64,000 nucleotides of DNA from Streptomyces sulfonofaciens (lineage in GTDB: Bacteria; Actinomycetota; Actinomycetes; Streptomycetales; Streptomycetaceae). A program made the position numbers and the translations under genes. The notes beneath the pieces are model-generated. The model was not told the origin of the DNA. It searched no databases and saw only the letters and a list, made by a program, of their open reading frames with translations. The stretch covers positions 310,001-374,000 of the forward strand of contig NZ_BNCD01000002.1 in the NCBI RefSeq assembly GCF_014656295.1, read 5' to 3'. The stretch's first letter is position 1. Each line of letters begins with the position of its first letter. Shown here piece by piece: positions 25,275 to 33,156 of the stretch.

Positions 25275-26585
25275 TCAGGCCGGAGCGGCGTGCCGGGTGG
25301 CATGACCGACGAGGGCGGCCAGTGCCGCCAGTGCCGCCACGCTCGTGAGCGCGATGGGCAGGGAGAACCAGTCGGCCATGAAGCCGATCGCCGGCGGGCC
25401 CATCAGCATGCCGGCGTAACCGAGTGTGGAGGCGGCCGCCACCCCGCTGGGCCCGGCGAGCGCGCCCGCCCGGTCGATCGCGACCGGGAAGATGTTGGCC
25501 AGTCCCAGGCCGGTGATGCCGAAGCCGATCAGGGCCGCCCACAGAGCTGGTGCCAGGGAGCCGAGCAGCATTCCGACGGCGGCCGTGGCACCGCCCGCCA
25601 CCAGCGTGCGGGTACGGCCGAGGCGTTCCAGCAGGGTGGTGCCGGTGATCCGCCCGATGCTCATGGCCAGCGCGAAGGACGCGTATCCGGTGGCGGCGAC
25701 GCCCGCGTCCGTGGCCAGGTCCTGTTGCAGGTGCAGGGCGCCCCAGTCGGCGAGCGCGCCCTCCCCGTAGGCGGTGCACAGGCCGATCAGGCCGAACACG
25801 ATCACCAGGCCGCGGGTCCCCGCGTCGAGGCGGCGCGCAGGGCGCCCCGCGACGGGCTCCGTGGCGGGGGCCGTACCGGCGGCGGCCGTGCCCGAGGCCG
25901 TACCGGCGGCCGGGTCGGCGTCCGTGCCGGGGGTCCGCGCGGTCGTTTGCGCAGCGGCCGGCGCGATCCGCGTGGGGACCGGTGCCGTACGGCGCAGCAG
26001 GGTGCGGCCTGCCGCCGCGGTCACCAGCAGGCCGACCACGGTGAGGGCGAACAGGTGCCGGGTTGCGGAGAGGTGGCTCGCCAGCAGGCCGCCGACGGCG
26101 GATCCGAGCATGCCGCCCAGGCTGAACGCGGCGTGGAAGCTCGGCATGACGGGCCGCCGCAGGGCGGCGACGACATCCACGGCGGCGCTGTTCATCGCCA
26201 CGTTGAGCCCGCCGAACGCCGCGCCGAACAGCAGGAGGACCCCGCCCAGCGCCTGTGCCGAGTGCGTCAGCGGCGGCAGGGCGACGCTCAGGGACAACAG
26301 CGCACCGCAGGCCACGGTCATCGGATGGTTGCCGAACCGCCGGCAGAGCCGGCCGGTGACCATCATCGTCACCACCGCGCCTCCGGAGACCCCCAGCAGG
26401 GCGAGCCCCAGCGCACTCGCGGACGCGTCGGTCTGCTCCTTGACGGCCGGGATGCGCACCACCCAGCCCGCGAAGACGAACCCGTCGAGCGCGAAGAAGA
26501 CGGTCACCGCGGCACGCAGCCCCGTCAGGGCCACCGCCTCAGGGGTACGGGACGCGGCGCTTCCGATTTTGTTTACTATCGGCAC
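25275..26585 (-). CDS. MFS transporter
   Basis: This 436-residue major facilitator permease has 12 predicted helices in two six-helix halves, joined by a long Ala/Pro/Thr-rich cytoplasmic loop (about residues 190-240). Signature loops are RIPAVKEQ, GRLCRRFGNHP, the middle FGLIGLCTAYGEGALADWGA and GRITGTTLLERLGRTRTLVAG. It resembles sugar/drug-like permeases of the FucP or YbjJ type; the substrate is unknown. The first codon is GTG 26585. The promoter TTGCCC-17-TAATCT ends 6 nt before it, so translation probably begins at the mRNA 5' end. An inverted repeat GATTTTG/CAAAATC overlaps that start and is the likely operator. Confidence 0.88.
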   Translation of the reverse strand: MPIVNKIGSAASRTPEAVALTGLRAAVTVFFALDGFVFAGWVVRIPAVKEQTDASASALGLALLGVSGGAVVTMMVTGRLCRRFGNHPMTVACGALLSLSVALPPLTHSAQALGGVLLLFGAAFGGLNVAMNSAAVDVVAALRRPVMPSFHAAFSLGGMLGSAVGGLLASHLSATRHLFALTVVGLLVTAAAGRTLLRRTAPVPTRIAPAAAQTTARTPGTDADPAAGTASGTAAAGTAPATEPVAGRPARRLDAGTRGLVIVFGLIGLCTAYGEGALADWGALHLQQDLATDAGVAATGYASFALAMSIGRITGTTLLERLGRTRTLVAGGATAAVGMLLGSLAPALWAALIGFGITGLGLANIFPVAIDRAGALAGPSGVAAASTLGYAGMLMGPPAIGFMADWFSLPIALTSVAALAALAALVGHATRHAAPA

Positions 26586-26591
26586 AAAATC
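26565..26591 (-). promoter_or_regulatory. operator GATTTTG-N13-CAAAATC over MFS start
   Basis: A perfect 7-bp inverted repeat with a 13-nt spacer covers the GTG start of the MFS gene and its predicted transcription start. It is AT-rich in a GC-rich genome, typical of a DeoR/ROK/MarR-type operator. The nearest candidate regulator is the DeoR-type gene at 26838-27620. Confidence 0.65.
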
Positions 26592-26620
26592 AGATTAGAG
26601 ACGTGCCTCCGGGTGGGCAA
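26592..26620 (-). promoter_or_regulatory. promoter TTGCCC-17-TAATCT of MFS gene
   Basis: On the minus strand, TTGCCC (26620-26615) and TAATCT (26597-26592) are 17 nt apart. The -10 ends 6 nt before the GTG start, indicating a leaderless transcript. Confidence 0.6.
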
Positions 26621-26837
26621 GGGAATTGCGCCGAGGATCCGCCCCATCCCTGGCCGCCCTGCCTCTTCCCGTCCCTGCCCGCTCCCCTCCCCGTCGGCTC
26701 CCGTCCCGTCTGCCCCCGTGCCGCCCGGCGTCGTCCCACCGGTCCCGTCCCGCCGGGAAACGCTCTTCCCCTGCCCTGCCCTCCCCAGCCCCCTCCCCGT
26801 CCCTCCCGCGGCGCCGCGGCCGTCCCGCGGCGCCCGG

Positions 26838-27620
26838 TCACACCGCCACGACCGTGCCGACGCCCGCCTCCTCGAACCGCTCCAGCGTCTCGGGCGGTGC
26901 GGCGGCGTCCGTGATGAGTGTGTGCACCCGGTCCGTGCCGCAGATCCGGGCGAAGGCGCGGTGGCCCAGCTTGCTGGAGTCGGCCGCCACGATCACCCGC
27001 TGGGCCCGGTCGCACAGCAGGCGGTTGATCGCGGCCTCCGCCTCGTCGTGCGCCGCGGCCCCGTGCACGGGATCGAAGCCGACCACGCCCAGGACGGCGA
27101 CGTCCAGTGTGATCTGGCCGAGCACCCCGTCCGCGAGCGGGCCGATCAGCTCGTACGACTGGGCCCGGGCCACCCCGCCGGTCACCACGATCTTGAACTG
27201 CGGGCGCACCGCGAGCTCGTTGGCGATGTTGAGCGCATTGGTCACCACGGTCAGCGCGGGTGAGCCGGAGCCGAGATCGGGGCGTACGGCGAGGGCGCGC
27301 GCCACTTCGGTGGTGGTGGTGCCACCGGTCAGCCCCACGGCCTCGCCCGGTGCGACGAGAGCGGCCACCGCCTCGGCGATCCGCTGCTTCTCGGAGGCAC
27401 GCCGTGCCGTCTTGTAGCGCAGCGGCAGCTCGTACGACACGCCATGCGCCACAGCGCCGCCCCGGGTGCGCACCAGCAACTGCTGCTCGGCCAGCCCGTC
27501 GAAGTCGCGCCGGATCGTCGCGGACGAGACCCCGAGCCGGGCCGCCGCCTTCTCCACGTCGAGCCGGCCGTGGGCCGCCAGCAGCTCCAGCAGCTCCTGC
27601 CAGCGGGCATCGCGCGACAT
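26838..27620 (-). CDS. DeoR-family regulator
   Basis: This 260-residue DeoR-family repressor has an N-terminal winged helix (WQELLELLAAHGRLDVEKAA, then RLGVSSATIRRDFDGLAEQQ, residues 7-50). The C-terminal sugar-phosphate isomerase-like sensor has GLTGGTTTTEVARAL and VVTNALNIANELA (phosphate-binding loops) and VLGVVGFDPVHGAAAHDEAEA. It is divergent from agaS and an aldolase gene, so it probably represses those amino-sugar genes and perhaps the adjacent MFS gene, responding to a sugar phosphate. The start ATG 27620 has GGAGGGAGG upstream; an in-frame upstream Met (MSAGERGG) is possible. Confidence 0.9.
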   Translation of the reverse strand: MSRDARWQELLELLAAHGRLDVEKAAARLGVSSATIRRDFDGLAEQQLLVRTRGGAVAHGVSYELPLRYKTARRASEKQRIAEAVAALVAPGEAVGLTGGTTTTEVARALAVRPDLGSGSPALTVVTNALNIANELAVRPQFKIVVTGGVARAQSYELIGPLADGVLGQITLDVAVLGVVGFDPVHGAAAHDEAEAAINRLLCDRAQRVIVAADSSKLGHRAFARICGTDRVHTLITDAAAPPETLERFEEAGVGTVVAV

Positions 27621-27850
27621 GGCGTGCCTCCCTCCGCGCTCACCGGCGCTCATGTCCCTGGCGTCCGCGAAGCGCTCGTCCAGGATCGTCCGGGCGTGTC
27701 GAATCGGCAGCCGGCACCGTCGGCGGTGCAAGCCCGTCGGGCCGACCCGGTGGGCCGACCCGGTCCACCCGACGCCGGTCAGGACCGGGGCAGGGCCGCT
27801 TCGCAGGGTCCGACGACGGTGACCTTAGCGCAGGGCGGCCCGATGCATGC

Positions 27851-27878
27851 TTGATGCTGCTTGTAACGTGCCTATATC
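27851..27878 (+). promoter_or_regulatory. promoter TTGATG-16-TATATC of agaS operon
   Basis: TTGATG (27851-27856) and TATATC (27873-27878) form a good vegetative promoter 33 bp ahead of agaS. Direct repeats of TGCTTG surround the -35 (27848-27853 and 27859-27864) and could be part of a DeoR site. Confidence 0.55.
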
Positions 27879-27910
27879 TTGCAGAAACAATCACACCGAG
27901 GAGGCGTGGC

Positions 27911-28801
27911 ATGAGTCATGTCGAGAACGAGCTGACCAGCCAGCCGGAGTGCTGGTCGCGCGCGGCCGAACTCGCCGGCCGGCAGGCCGCCGCGCTGCCC
28001 GGCGCCGGTGAGCGGGTCGCGATCGTCGGATGCGGTACCTCGTACTTCATGGCGCAGGCGATCGCGGCGCTGCGCGAGGGTGCCGGGCAGGGTGAGACCG
28101 ACGCCTTTCCCGCGTCGGAGTTCCAGGCCGGCCGCCGCTACGACCGGGTGCTCGCCCTGACCCGGTCCGGCACCACCACCGAGGTCCTCGAACTCCTCAC
28201 GGCGCTCAAGGGTCGCATCCGCACCACAGCGGTCACCGCCGACCCCCGCACCCCCGTGATGGAGGCGGCCGACGAGGTGGTCGTGCTCGACTTCGCCGAG
28301 GAGCGCTCCGTCGTCCAGACCAGGTTCGCCACCACCGCGCTGACGCTGCTCCGCGCCCATCTGGGCCTGTACGGCGAAGCGGTCGTCGACGACGCGCGCA
28401 CCGCCCTGCGCGAGCCGTTGCCGGACGGTCTCGTCGACTGCACGCAGTTCACCTTCCTCGGCCGCGGCTGGACCGTGGGCCTCGCGAACGAGGCGGGGCT
28501 GAAGATGCGGGAGGCCTCACTGTCCTGGACCGAGGCGTACCCGGCGATGGAGTACCGCCACGGCCCCATCAGCATCACCACCCGGGGCACGGCCACCTGG
28601 ATGCTGGGCAGGGCCCCTGACGGGCTGGCCGAGCAGGTGCGCGCCACCGGCGGCATGTGGGTCGCAGGCGAACTCGACCCACTGGCCGAGCTGGTGCGTG
28701 TCCAGCGCCTCGCGGTTGCCGTCGCCGCCGCCCGGGGCCTCGACCCCGACCGTCCGCGCCACCTCACCCGCTCGGTGATCCTGGTGCCGCCCGCGTCCTG
28801 A
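27911..28801 (+). CDS. agaS: SIS-domain sugar isomerase/deaminase, AgaS-like
   Basis: This 296-residue cytosolic protein has two SIS (sugar isomerase) domains, like AgaS/GlmS-C. It is expected to deaminate or isomerise an amino-sugar phosphate such as galactosamine-6-phosphate. Visible features are VAIVGCGTSYFMAQAI (residues 35-50), LTRSGTTTEVLELL (phosphate-binding Ser/Thr), RFATTALTLLRAHLG and the second SIS segment FLGRGWTVGLANEAGLKMRE, followed by EAYPAMEYRHGPIS with the catalytic Glu and His. The start ATG 27911 follows GAGGAGG. It precedes a class II aldolase by 74 bp and is divergent from a DeoR regulator, a classic amino-sugar/tagatose layout. Confidence 0.85.
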   Translation: MSHVENELTSQPECWSRAAELAGRQAAALPGAGERVAIVGCGTSYFMAQAIAALREGAGQGETDAFPASEFQAGRRYDRVLALTRSGTTTEVLELLTALKGRIRTTAVTADPRTPVMEAADEVVVLDFAEERSVVQTRFATTALTLLRAHLGLYGEAVVDDARTALREPLPDGLVDCTQFTFLGRGWTVGLANEAGLKMREASLSWTEAYPAMEYRHGPISITTRGTATWMLGRAPDGLAEQVRATGGMWVAGELDPLAELVRVQRLAVAVAAARGLDPDRPRHLTRSVILVPPAS

Positions 28802-28875
28802 CGCCCCGGCGGCCCTGCCGCGGGCCGCCGCACCCGTCGCCGCAAGATCGAGGGAAAACGAGGGAAGGAGGGGCC

Positions 28876-29751
28876 GTGCCCCTCGCAGCATCCGGCACGC
28901 TGGTCAGCCGTGCCGCGGCCGCCGGTACCGCCGTCGCCGCGTTCAACGTCATCACGCTGGAACACGTGGAGGCCGTGATCGGCGGTGCCGAGGCCGCGGG
29001 GGCCCCCGTGATCCTCCAGGTCAGCGAGAACGCGGTGGGCTTCAGGCACGGGCGGCTGCTGCCGCTGGCCCGGGCGGCCGCGGCGGCCGGGGAACAGGCG
29101 TCGGTGCCGGTCGGGCTCCACCTCGACCACGTCCAGAGCGGCGAACTGCTGCGGCAGGCCGCGGACGCCGGTTTCAGCTCCGTGATGTACGACGCGGCCC
29201 GGCTGCCGTACGAGGAGAACCTCGCCGCGACCCGCGCCGCCGCCGACTGGGCGCACGCCAACGGGCTGTGGATCGAGGCGGAGCTGGGCGAGGTGGGCGG
29301 CAAGGCCGTGCCCGGCCGGCCGGCCCCGGCGGCCCCGCTGAGCGCGCACGCGCCCGGCGCCCGCACCGACCCGGAGGAGGCCAGGGCGTTCGTGGCCGGT
29401 ACCGGTGTCGACGCGCTGGCCGTCGCGATCGGCAGCACGCACGCCATGACGCACCGCACCGCGGCCCTCGACCACGGCCTGCTGCGCCGGATCGCCCCCG
29501 CGGCGGGCGTCCCGCTGGTCCTGCACGGCTCCTCGGGGGTGCCGGACGCGGAACTCGCCGCGGCCGTCGCAGGCGGCATCGCGAAGGTCAACATCGGTAC
29601 GGCGCTCAACCTGGCGATGACCACCGCCTTGCGCGCGTTCCTCACCGCCCACCCTGAAGCCGTCGACTCCAGGGCCTACCTCACCGCGGGACGTGCGGCG
29701 ATGGCCGAGACGGTGACACGGCTGATCGGCGTGGTGAGCGCGGCGTCATAG
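28876..29751 (+). CDS. class II fructose/tagatose-bisphosphate aldolase
   Basis: This 291-residue zinc-dependent class II aldolase of the FbaA/GatY/KbaY group cleaves a ketose bisphosphate to dihydroxyacetone phosphate and an aldehyde phosphate. Motifs are AVAAFNVITLEHVEAVI, VGLHLDHVQSGELL (catalytic Asp and zinc His), IEAELGEVGG (Glu), AIGSTHAM (zinc His; usually G-x-x-H-G), LVLHGSSGVPD (zinc His) and KVNIGTALN (phosphate binding). Its position after an AgaS-like gene favours tagatose-1,6-bisphosphate as substrate. The start GTG 28876 is preceded by GGAAGGAGG. No PTS or kinase gene is adjacent. Confidence 0.85.
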   Translation: MPLAASGTLVSRAAAAGTAVAAFNVITLEHVEAVIGGAEAAGAPVILQVSENAVGFRHGRLLPLARAAAAAGEQASVPVGLHLDHVQSGELLRQAADAGFSSVMYDAARLPYEENLAATRAAADWAHANGLWIEAELGEVGGKAVPGRPAPAAPLSAHAPGARTDPEEARAFVAGTGVDALAVAIGSTHAMTHRTAALDHGLLRRIAPAAGVPLVLHGSSGVPDAELAAAVAGGIAKVNIGTALNLAMTTALRAFLTAHPEAVDSRAYLTAGRAAMAETVTRLIGVVSAAS

Positions 29752-29822
29752 CGCTGCGACCGGTCGGGTGGGCAGGCCCTCCGGCGTGGTAGGCGCGGGA
29801 GGCGCGGGAGGCGCGGTGGTGC

Positions 29823-30623
29823 TCAGCGCGCGGGCTCCGGCAGCGGCTCGCCCGTCTCCAGGAGCGTCTTGAGGCTCGACAGCACCGAGGGCCAGCCCTG
29901 GCTGATCAGCTCGCGCAGGGTGCCGCCCGCCTCCAGGTCGTCGTGCACCACCGTCAGCTTCACCAGCTCGCCGGCCGGCTCGATCTCGAAGGTCACCTTC
30001 GAGCGGCGCTCCCCGGCGATCCTGTCGAGCACGTCCTGGGGCAGACCGGAGGCCTCGGCCCACTCGGGGGTGAAGGTGTGCCAGGTGTAGGAGAGGCGGC
30101 GGCCTGGCTGGGCGTCCAGCACGATCTGCTCGGGGTGGGAGATCCTGCCGCCGGCGCCGGCCCAGACCACGGGCGATCCCTTCTCCCAGTCCGACTCGAA
30201 GGCGTGGCCCCAGTAGCGCCGGGTGAACGCCGGTTCGGTGAGCGCCTGCCACAGCCGCTCGGGAGTGGTGCGGATGTAGGTGGTGTAGACGAACGGGTTG
30301 GTTCCGGTGTCCATGGGCGTCTGCTCCAGTGCTGTCTTCAGGTCGGCGAGCGCGCCGGCCCGGTCGCGGTCGTACCGGTTGATCCAGCGGTCCGCGACGG
30401 CGTTGATCGGTGCGGCGTCGAGGTAGTGCAACTTCTCCCTGCCGCGGCGCGCCGTGGTCACCAGGCCCGCCGACTCCAGGACCGCCAGGTGCTTGCTCAC
30501 GGACTGCCGGGCCATGTCGAGCCCGGCGCACAGCTCGCGCAGGCTCTGGCCGTTGCGGTCCCTCAGACTGTCCAGCAGCCGGCGGCGGCTGACGTCGGCC
30601 AGAGCCTTGAACACGTCGTCCAT
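29823..30623 (-). CDS. ArsR helix-turn-helix fused to SRPBCC (AHSA1-type) domain
   Basis: This 266-residue fusion protein has an ArsR winged-helix DNA-binding domain in residues 1-95 (FKALADVSRRRLLDSLRDRN, then ELCAGLDMARQSVSKHLAVL). It lacks the Cys metal-site residues of classical ArsR. Residues about 110-265 form an SRPBCC/AHSA1 ligand-binding fold (FVYTTYIRTTPERLWQALTE, WGHAFESDWEKGSPVVW, LISQGWPSVLSSLKTLLETG). Repressor and ligand sensor are thus one chain. The start ATG 30623 lies 36 bp from two matching palindromes, so autorepression is likely. It is convergent with the aldolase gene. The ligand is unknown. Confidence 0.88.
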   Translation of the reverse strand: MDDVFKALADVSRRRLLDSLRDRNGQSLRELCAGLDMARQSVSKHLAVLESAGLVTTARRGREKLHYLDAAPINAVADRWINRYDRDRAGALADLKTALEQTPMDTGTNPFVYTTYIRTTPERLWQALTEPAFTRRYWGHAFESDWEKGSPVVWAGAGGRISHPEQIVLDAQPGRRLSYTWHTFTPEWAEASGLPQDVLDRIAGERRSKVTFEIEPAGELVKLTVVHDDLEAGGTLRELISQGWPSVLSSLKTLLETGEPLPEPAR

Positions 30624-30659
30624 CGCGTATCCCGTCCCGGGCTCTGCCCGGCTGTGATA

Positions 30660-30706
30660 GGCAACCAATTGGCTGCCTGTCCATTTAAGGCAGCCGATTG
30701 GCTGCC
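30660..30706 (-). promoter_or_regulatory. twin 18-bp palindromes, ArsR-type operators
   Basis: GGCAACCAATTGGCTGCC (30660-30677) and GGCAGCCGATTGGCTGCC (30689-30706) share the core GGCARCC-RATTGG-CTGCC. Their centres are 29 bp apart, about three helical turns, so two dimers could bind the same face. They lie immediately upstream of the ArsR-SRPBCC gene, with AT-rich TTAAAT (minus strand) between them as a possible -10. Confidence 0.75.
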
Positions 30707-30854
30707 TGTCAAACGCTCCGCCGAGTCCGCTGGGTCTGGTGGCGCGCTCAGCCCGCCGAGCCCGCTGAGGGTCCGCTGGGTCTGGTGGGTCCGCTGGGCG
30801 GCTGCGGTGCGAGAATGGGCGGGGAGACGAGGAGAGCGGAGAAGAGGCGGGACG

Positions 30855-31538
30855 ATGCGCGGGGGAGCGCCTGCGGCGGACGGCGGTGAATTCTTCCCGC
30901 GTGACCGCGCGGAGGTCGCCCCGGGTGCGGTGCACCTCCCGGGACTGCTCGACGCCGTCGGGCAGCGCGAACTGCTGGAGTCCTGCCGGGCCTGGGCGCG
31001 GCCACCCGCCGGTCTCCGCACGGTGCGCACCCCGGGCGGTGGCACCATGAGCGCGCGCCAGGTCTGCCTCGGCTGGCACTGGTACCCCTACGGCTACGCC
31101 CGCACCGTGGTGGACGGCGACGGCGCCCCCGTCAAACCGTTCCCCGCGGAGCTCGGCGAGCTGGCACGCCGTGCGGTCGGGACGGCGTACGCGGCCGGGC
31201 CGTGCACGGAGCCGTATGACATCGCCCTCGTCAACTACTACGACGCGGACGCCAGGATGGGCATGCACCGCGACAGCGACGAACGCTCCGACGCCCCGGT
31301 GGTCTCGATCAGCCTCGGCGACACCTGCGTCTTTAGGTTCGGCAACACGGCCTCCCGCGGGCGGCCCTACACGGACGTGCGGCTGCGCAGCGGGGACCTG
31401 TTCGTCTTCGGCGGTCCGGCGCGCGGTGCCTACCACGGGGTGCCGCGCATCGAGCCGGACACCGGCCCGCCCGCACTGGGGCTGCACGGACGCCTCAACA
31501 TCACGCTGCGGGTCAGCGGACTGCCGGCAGTGTCCTGA
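30855..31538 (+). CDS. alkB: AlkB-type Fe(II)/2-oxoglutarate dioxygenase
   Basis: This 227-residue AlkB-family dioxygenase repairs alkylated bases (1-methyladenine, 3-methylcytosine) by oxidative demethylation. It has the iron ligands in MHRDSDE (H-x-D) and a distal His (AYHGVPRIEP), and the 2-oxoglutarate-binding GRLNITLRVSG (R-x-N-x-T-x-R). NYYDADARMGMHRD and SISLGDTCVFRFG are also family-typical. Length matches E. coli AlkB. ATG 30855 is the chosen start; the purine-rich stretch GGAGAGCGGAGAAGAGG upstream supplies a ribosome site. It appears monocistronic, with no Ada homologue nearby. Confidence 0.92.
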   Translation: MRGGAPAADGGEFFPRDRAEVAPGAVHLPGLLDAVGQRELLESCRAWARPPAGLRTVRTPGGGTMSARQVCLGWHWYPYGYARTVVDGDGAPVKPFPAELGELARRAVGTAYAAGPCTEPYDIALVNYYDADARMGMHRDSDERSDAPVVSISLGDTCVFRFGNTASRGRPYTDVRLRSGDLFVFGGPARGAYHGVPRIEPDTGPPALGLHGRLNITLRVSGLPAVS

Positions 31539-31773
31539 GGAACGCGGGGACCAGGGACGCGGGGACGCAGGCGCGCGGGGACGTAGGGACGCAGGGACAG
31601 GGGACACGGGGATCCGGGAGGCGTGGAGGCCCACCGGGGCCGGACGGCCCGCAGGCCCGCCGTGCAGGCCCCGTTCCGCCGGCCCGCCCCGTCGGCCGCC
31701 GCCATCCCGTACCGTGTCGGAGTCCCGCCCCTGGGCGGTGGCAGCGGACACTGATCATGGGAGACTCGCTCAC

Positions 31774-33018
31774 ATGGACGGCAAGGCGGCCCCCCGCGCC
31801 ACGGGACCCACCCAGACCAGGCTGGAGCGGGGGCGCGGCGCACTCGGCCCCGCGCTCGAGCTGGTGCACACCGGCCGTGCCCCGACCCGCGCCGTCCTCA
31901 CCGCCGAGCTCGGCGTCACGCGTGCCACGGCCGGTGCGGTCGCCGCGGAGCTGGCGGCCCTCGGCCTGATCCGCGTCGACGCCCGTCCCGCAGCCGCGGC
32001 CGGCACGCACGGCCGGCCCTCGCACCGCCTCGACGTCGCGGAACAGGGGCCCGTCGCGCTGGCCGCCCAGGTGCACGCCGACGGCTACCGGGCGGCCCTC
32101 GTCGGACTCGGCGGCCGGATCGTCGCCACCTCGCCCGGTTGCGACATCATCGACCCCGATCCGGCGCAGGTGCTGGGTGCGGTGGTGGCGGCCGGCGCAC
32201 GGCTGCTGCGGGAGACCGGGCGCCGCTGCATCGGGGCGGGCCTGGCCGTGCCGTCCTCGGTCGCCGAGCCCGAGGGCACCGCGCTCAACGCGCTCCACGT
32301 CGCCTGGCCGGTGGGGGCCCCGGTACGGGAGATCTTCGCCCGGCAGGTCCGTGCGGCCGGCCTCGGCGGGCCCGCGTTCGCCGGGAACGACGTCAACCTC
32401 GCCGCGCTCGCCGAGCACCGGCACGGTGCGGGCCGCGGCGCACGCGACCTGCTCTGCGTCGCCACCGGGCACCGGGGAGTCGGCGGGGCGCTGGTGCTCG
32501 ACGGGCGGCTGCACACCGGCAGTTCCGGTCTCGCCCTGGAGGTGGGGCACCTCACCGTCAACCCCGAGGGCCGCCCCTGCCACTGCGGCAGCCGCGGCTG
32601 CCTGGACGTGGAGGCCGACCCGCTGGCCCTCCTCACGGCCGCCGGCCGCGAACCCGGACCAGAACCCTCACTGCTCGACCAGGCCAGGGCCCTGCTCCGT
32701 GCGGAGTACGCGCAGCCGCGCGTACGTGCCGCCGCCGGAGAGCTGATCGACCGGCTGGGCCTCGGGCTCGCCGGCCTGGTGAACATCCTCAACCCGGACC
32801 GGATCATCCTCGGCGGCCTGCACCGCGAGCTGCTCGCCGCCGACCCGGAGCGGCTGCGTGCGGTGGTCGCCGAGCGCAGCCTGTGGAGCCGCAACAGCGG
32901 CGGCGTACCGATCATGCCGTGCACGCTGGACCACAACAGCCTGGTGGGAGCGGCGGAACTGGCGTGGCAGCCGGTACTCGACGACCCGCTCACCGCACTC
33001 GCCCCACCCACTGACTGA
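31774..33018 (+). CDS. ROK-family transcriptional regulator (NagC/XylR type)
   Basis: This 414-residue ROK-family regulator has an N-terminal winged helix (TRAVLTAELGVTRATAGAVA, about residues 46-65) followed by a ROK kinase-like sensor domain. It retains the zinc signature PCHCGSRGCLDVEAD and the sugar-site GLALEVGHLTVN, but the ATP loop is degenerate (ALVGLGGRIVATSPG), which indicates a sensor rather than a kinase. It probably represses sugar genes elsewhere; no sugar operon adjoins. The start ATG 31774 is chosen by domain length, with GGGAG 11 nt upstream. Confidence 0.85.
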   Translation: MDGKAAPRATGPTQTRLERGRGALGPALELVHTGRAPTRAVLTAELGVTRATAGAVAAELAALGLIRVDARPAAAAGTHGRPSHRLDVAEQGPVALAAQVHADGYRAALVGLGGRIVATSPGCDIIDPDPAQVLGAVVAAGARLLRETGRRCIGAGLAVPSSVAEPEGTALNALHVAWPVGAPVREIFARQVRAAGLGGPAFAGNDVNLAALAEHRHGAGRGARDLLCVATGHRGVGGALVLDGRLHTGSSGLALEVGHLTVNPEGRPCHCGSRGCLDVEADPLALLTAAGREPGPEPSLLDQARALLRAEYAQPRVRAAAGELIDRLGLGLAGLVNILNPDRIILGGLHRELLAADPERLRAVVAERSLWSRNSGGVPIMPCTLDHNSLVGAAELAWQPVLDDPLTALAPPTD

Positions 33019-33020
33019 CC

Positions 33021-33052
33021 GCCGAGCCGTTCCCGCGCCGAGCCGTTCCCGC
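33021..33052 (+). repeat. 16-bp tandem duplication
   Basis: GCCGAGCCGTTCCCGC occurs twice head to tail just after the ROK regulator stop, in the convergent spacer. Confidence 0.9.
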
Positions 33053-33156
33053 GCCGCACCGCCTCTCGTCGCGCCGCTCCCCGCCGTGCCGTCCCCGCAT
33101 CCCACCGGGAGCGGTGCCGCACAGGACCGCGCCGTGCGGCGTGCAACCCGGACGGC

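Noticed and set aside
27260..27910. Upstream extension of the agaS frame by 217 codons
   Set aside because: It crosses the divergent DeoR gene; ATG 27911 with GAGGAGG and a promoter just upstream is the real start.
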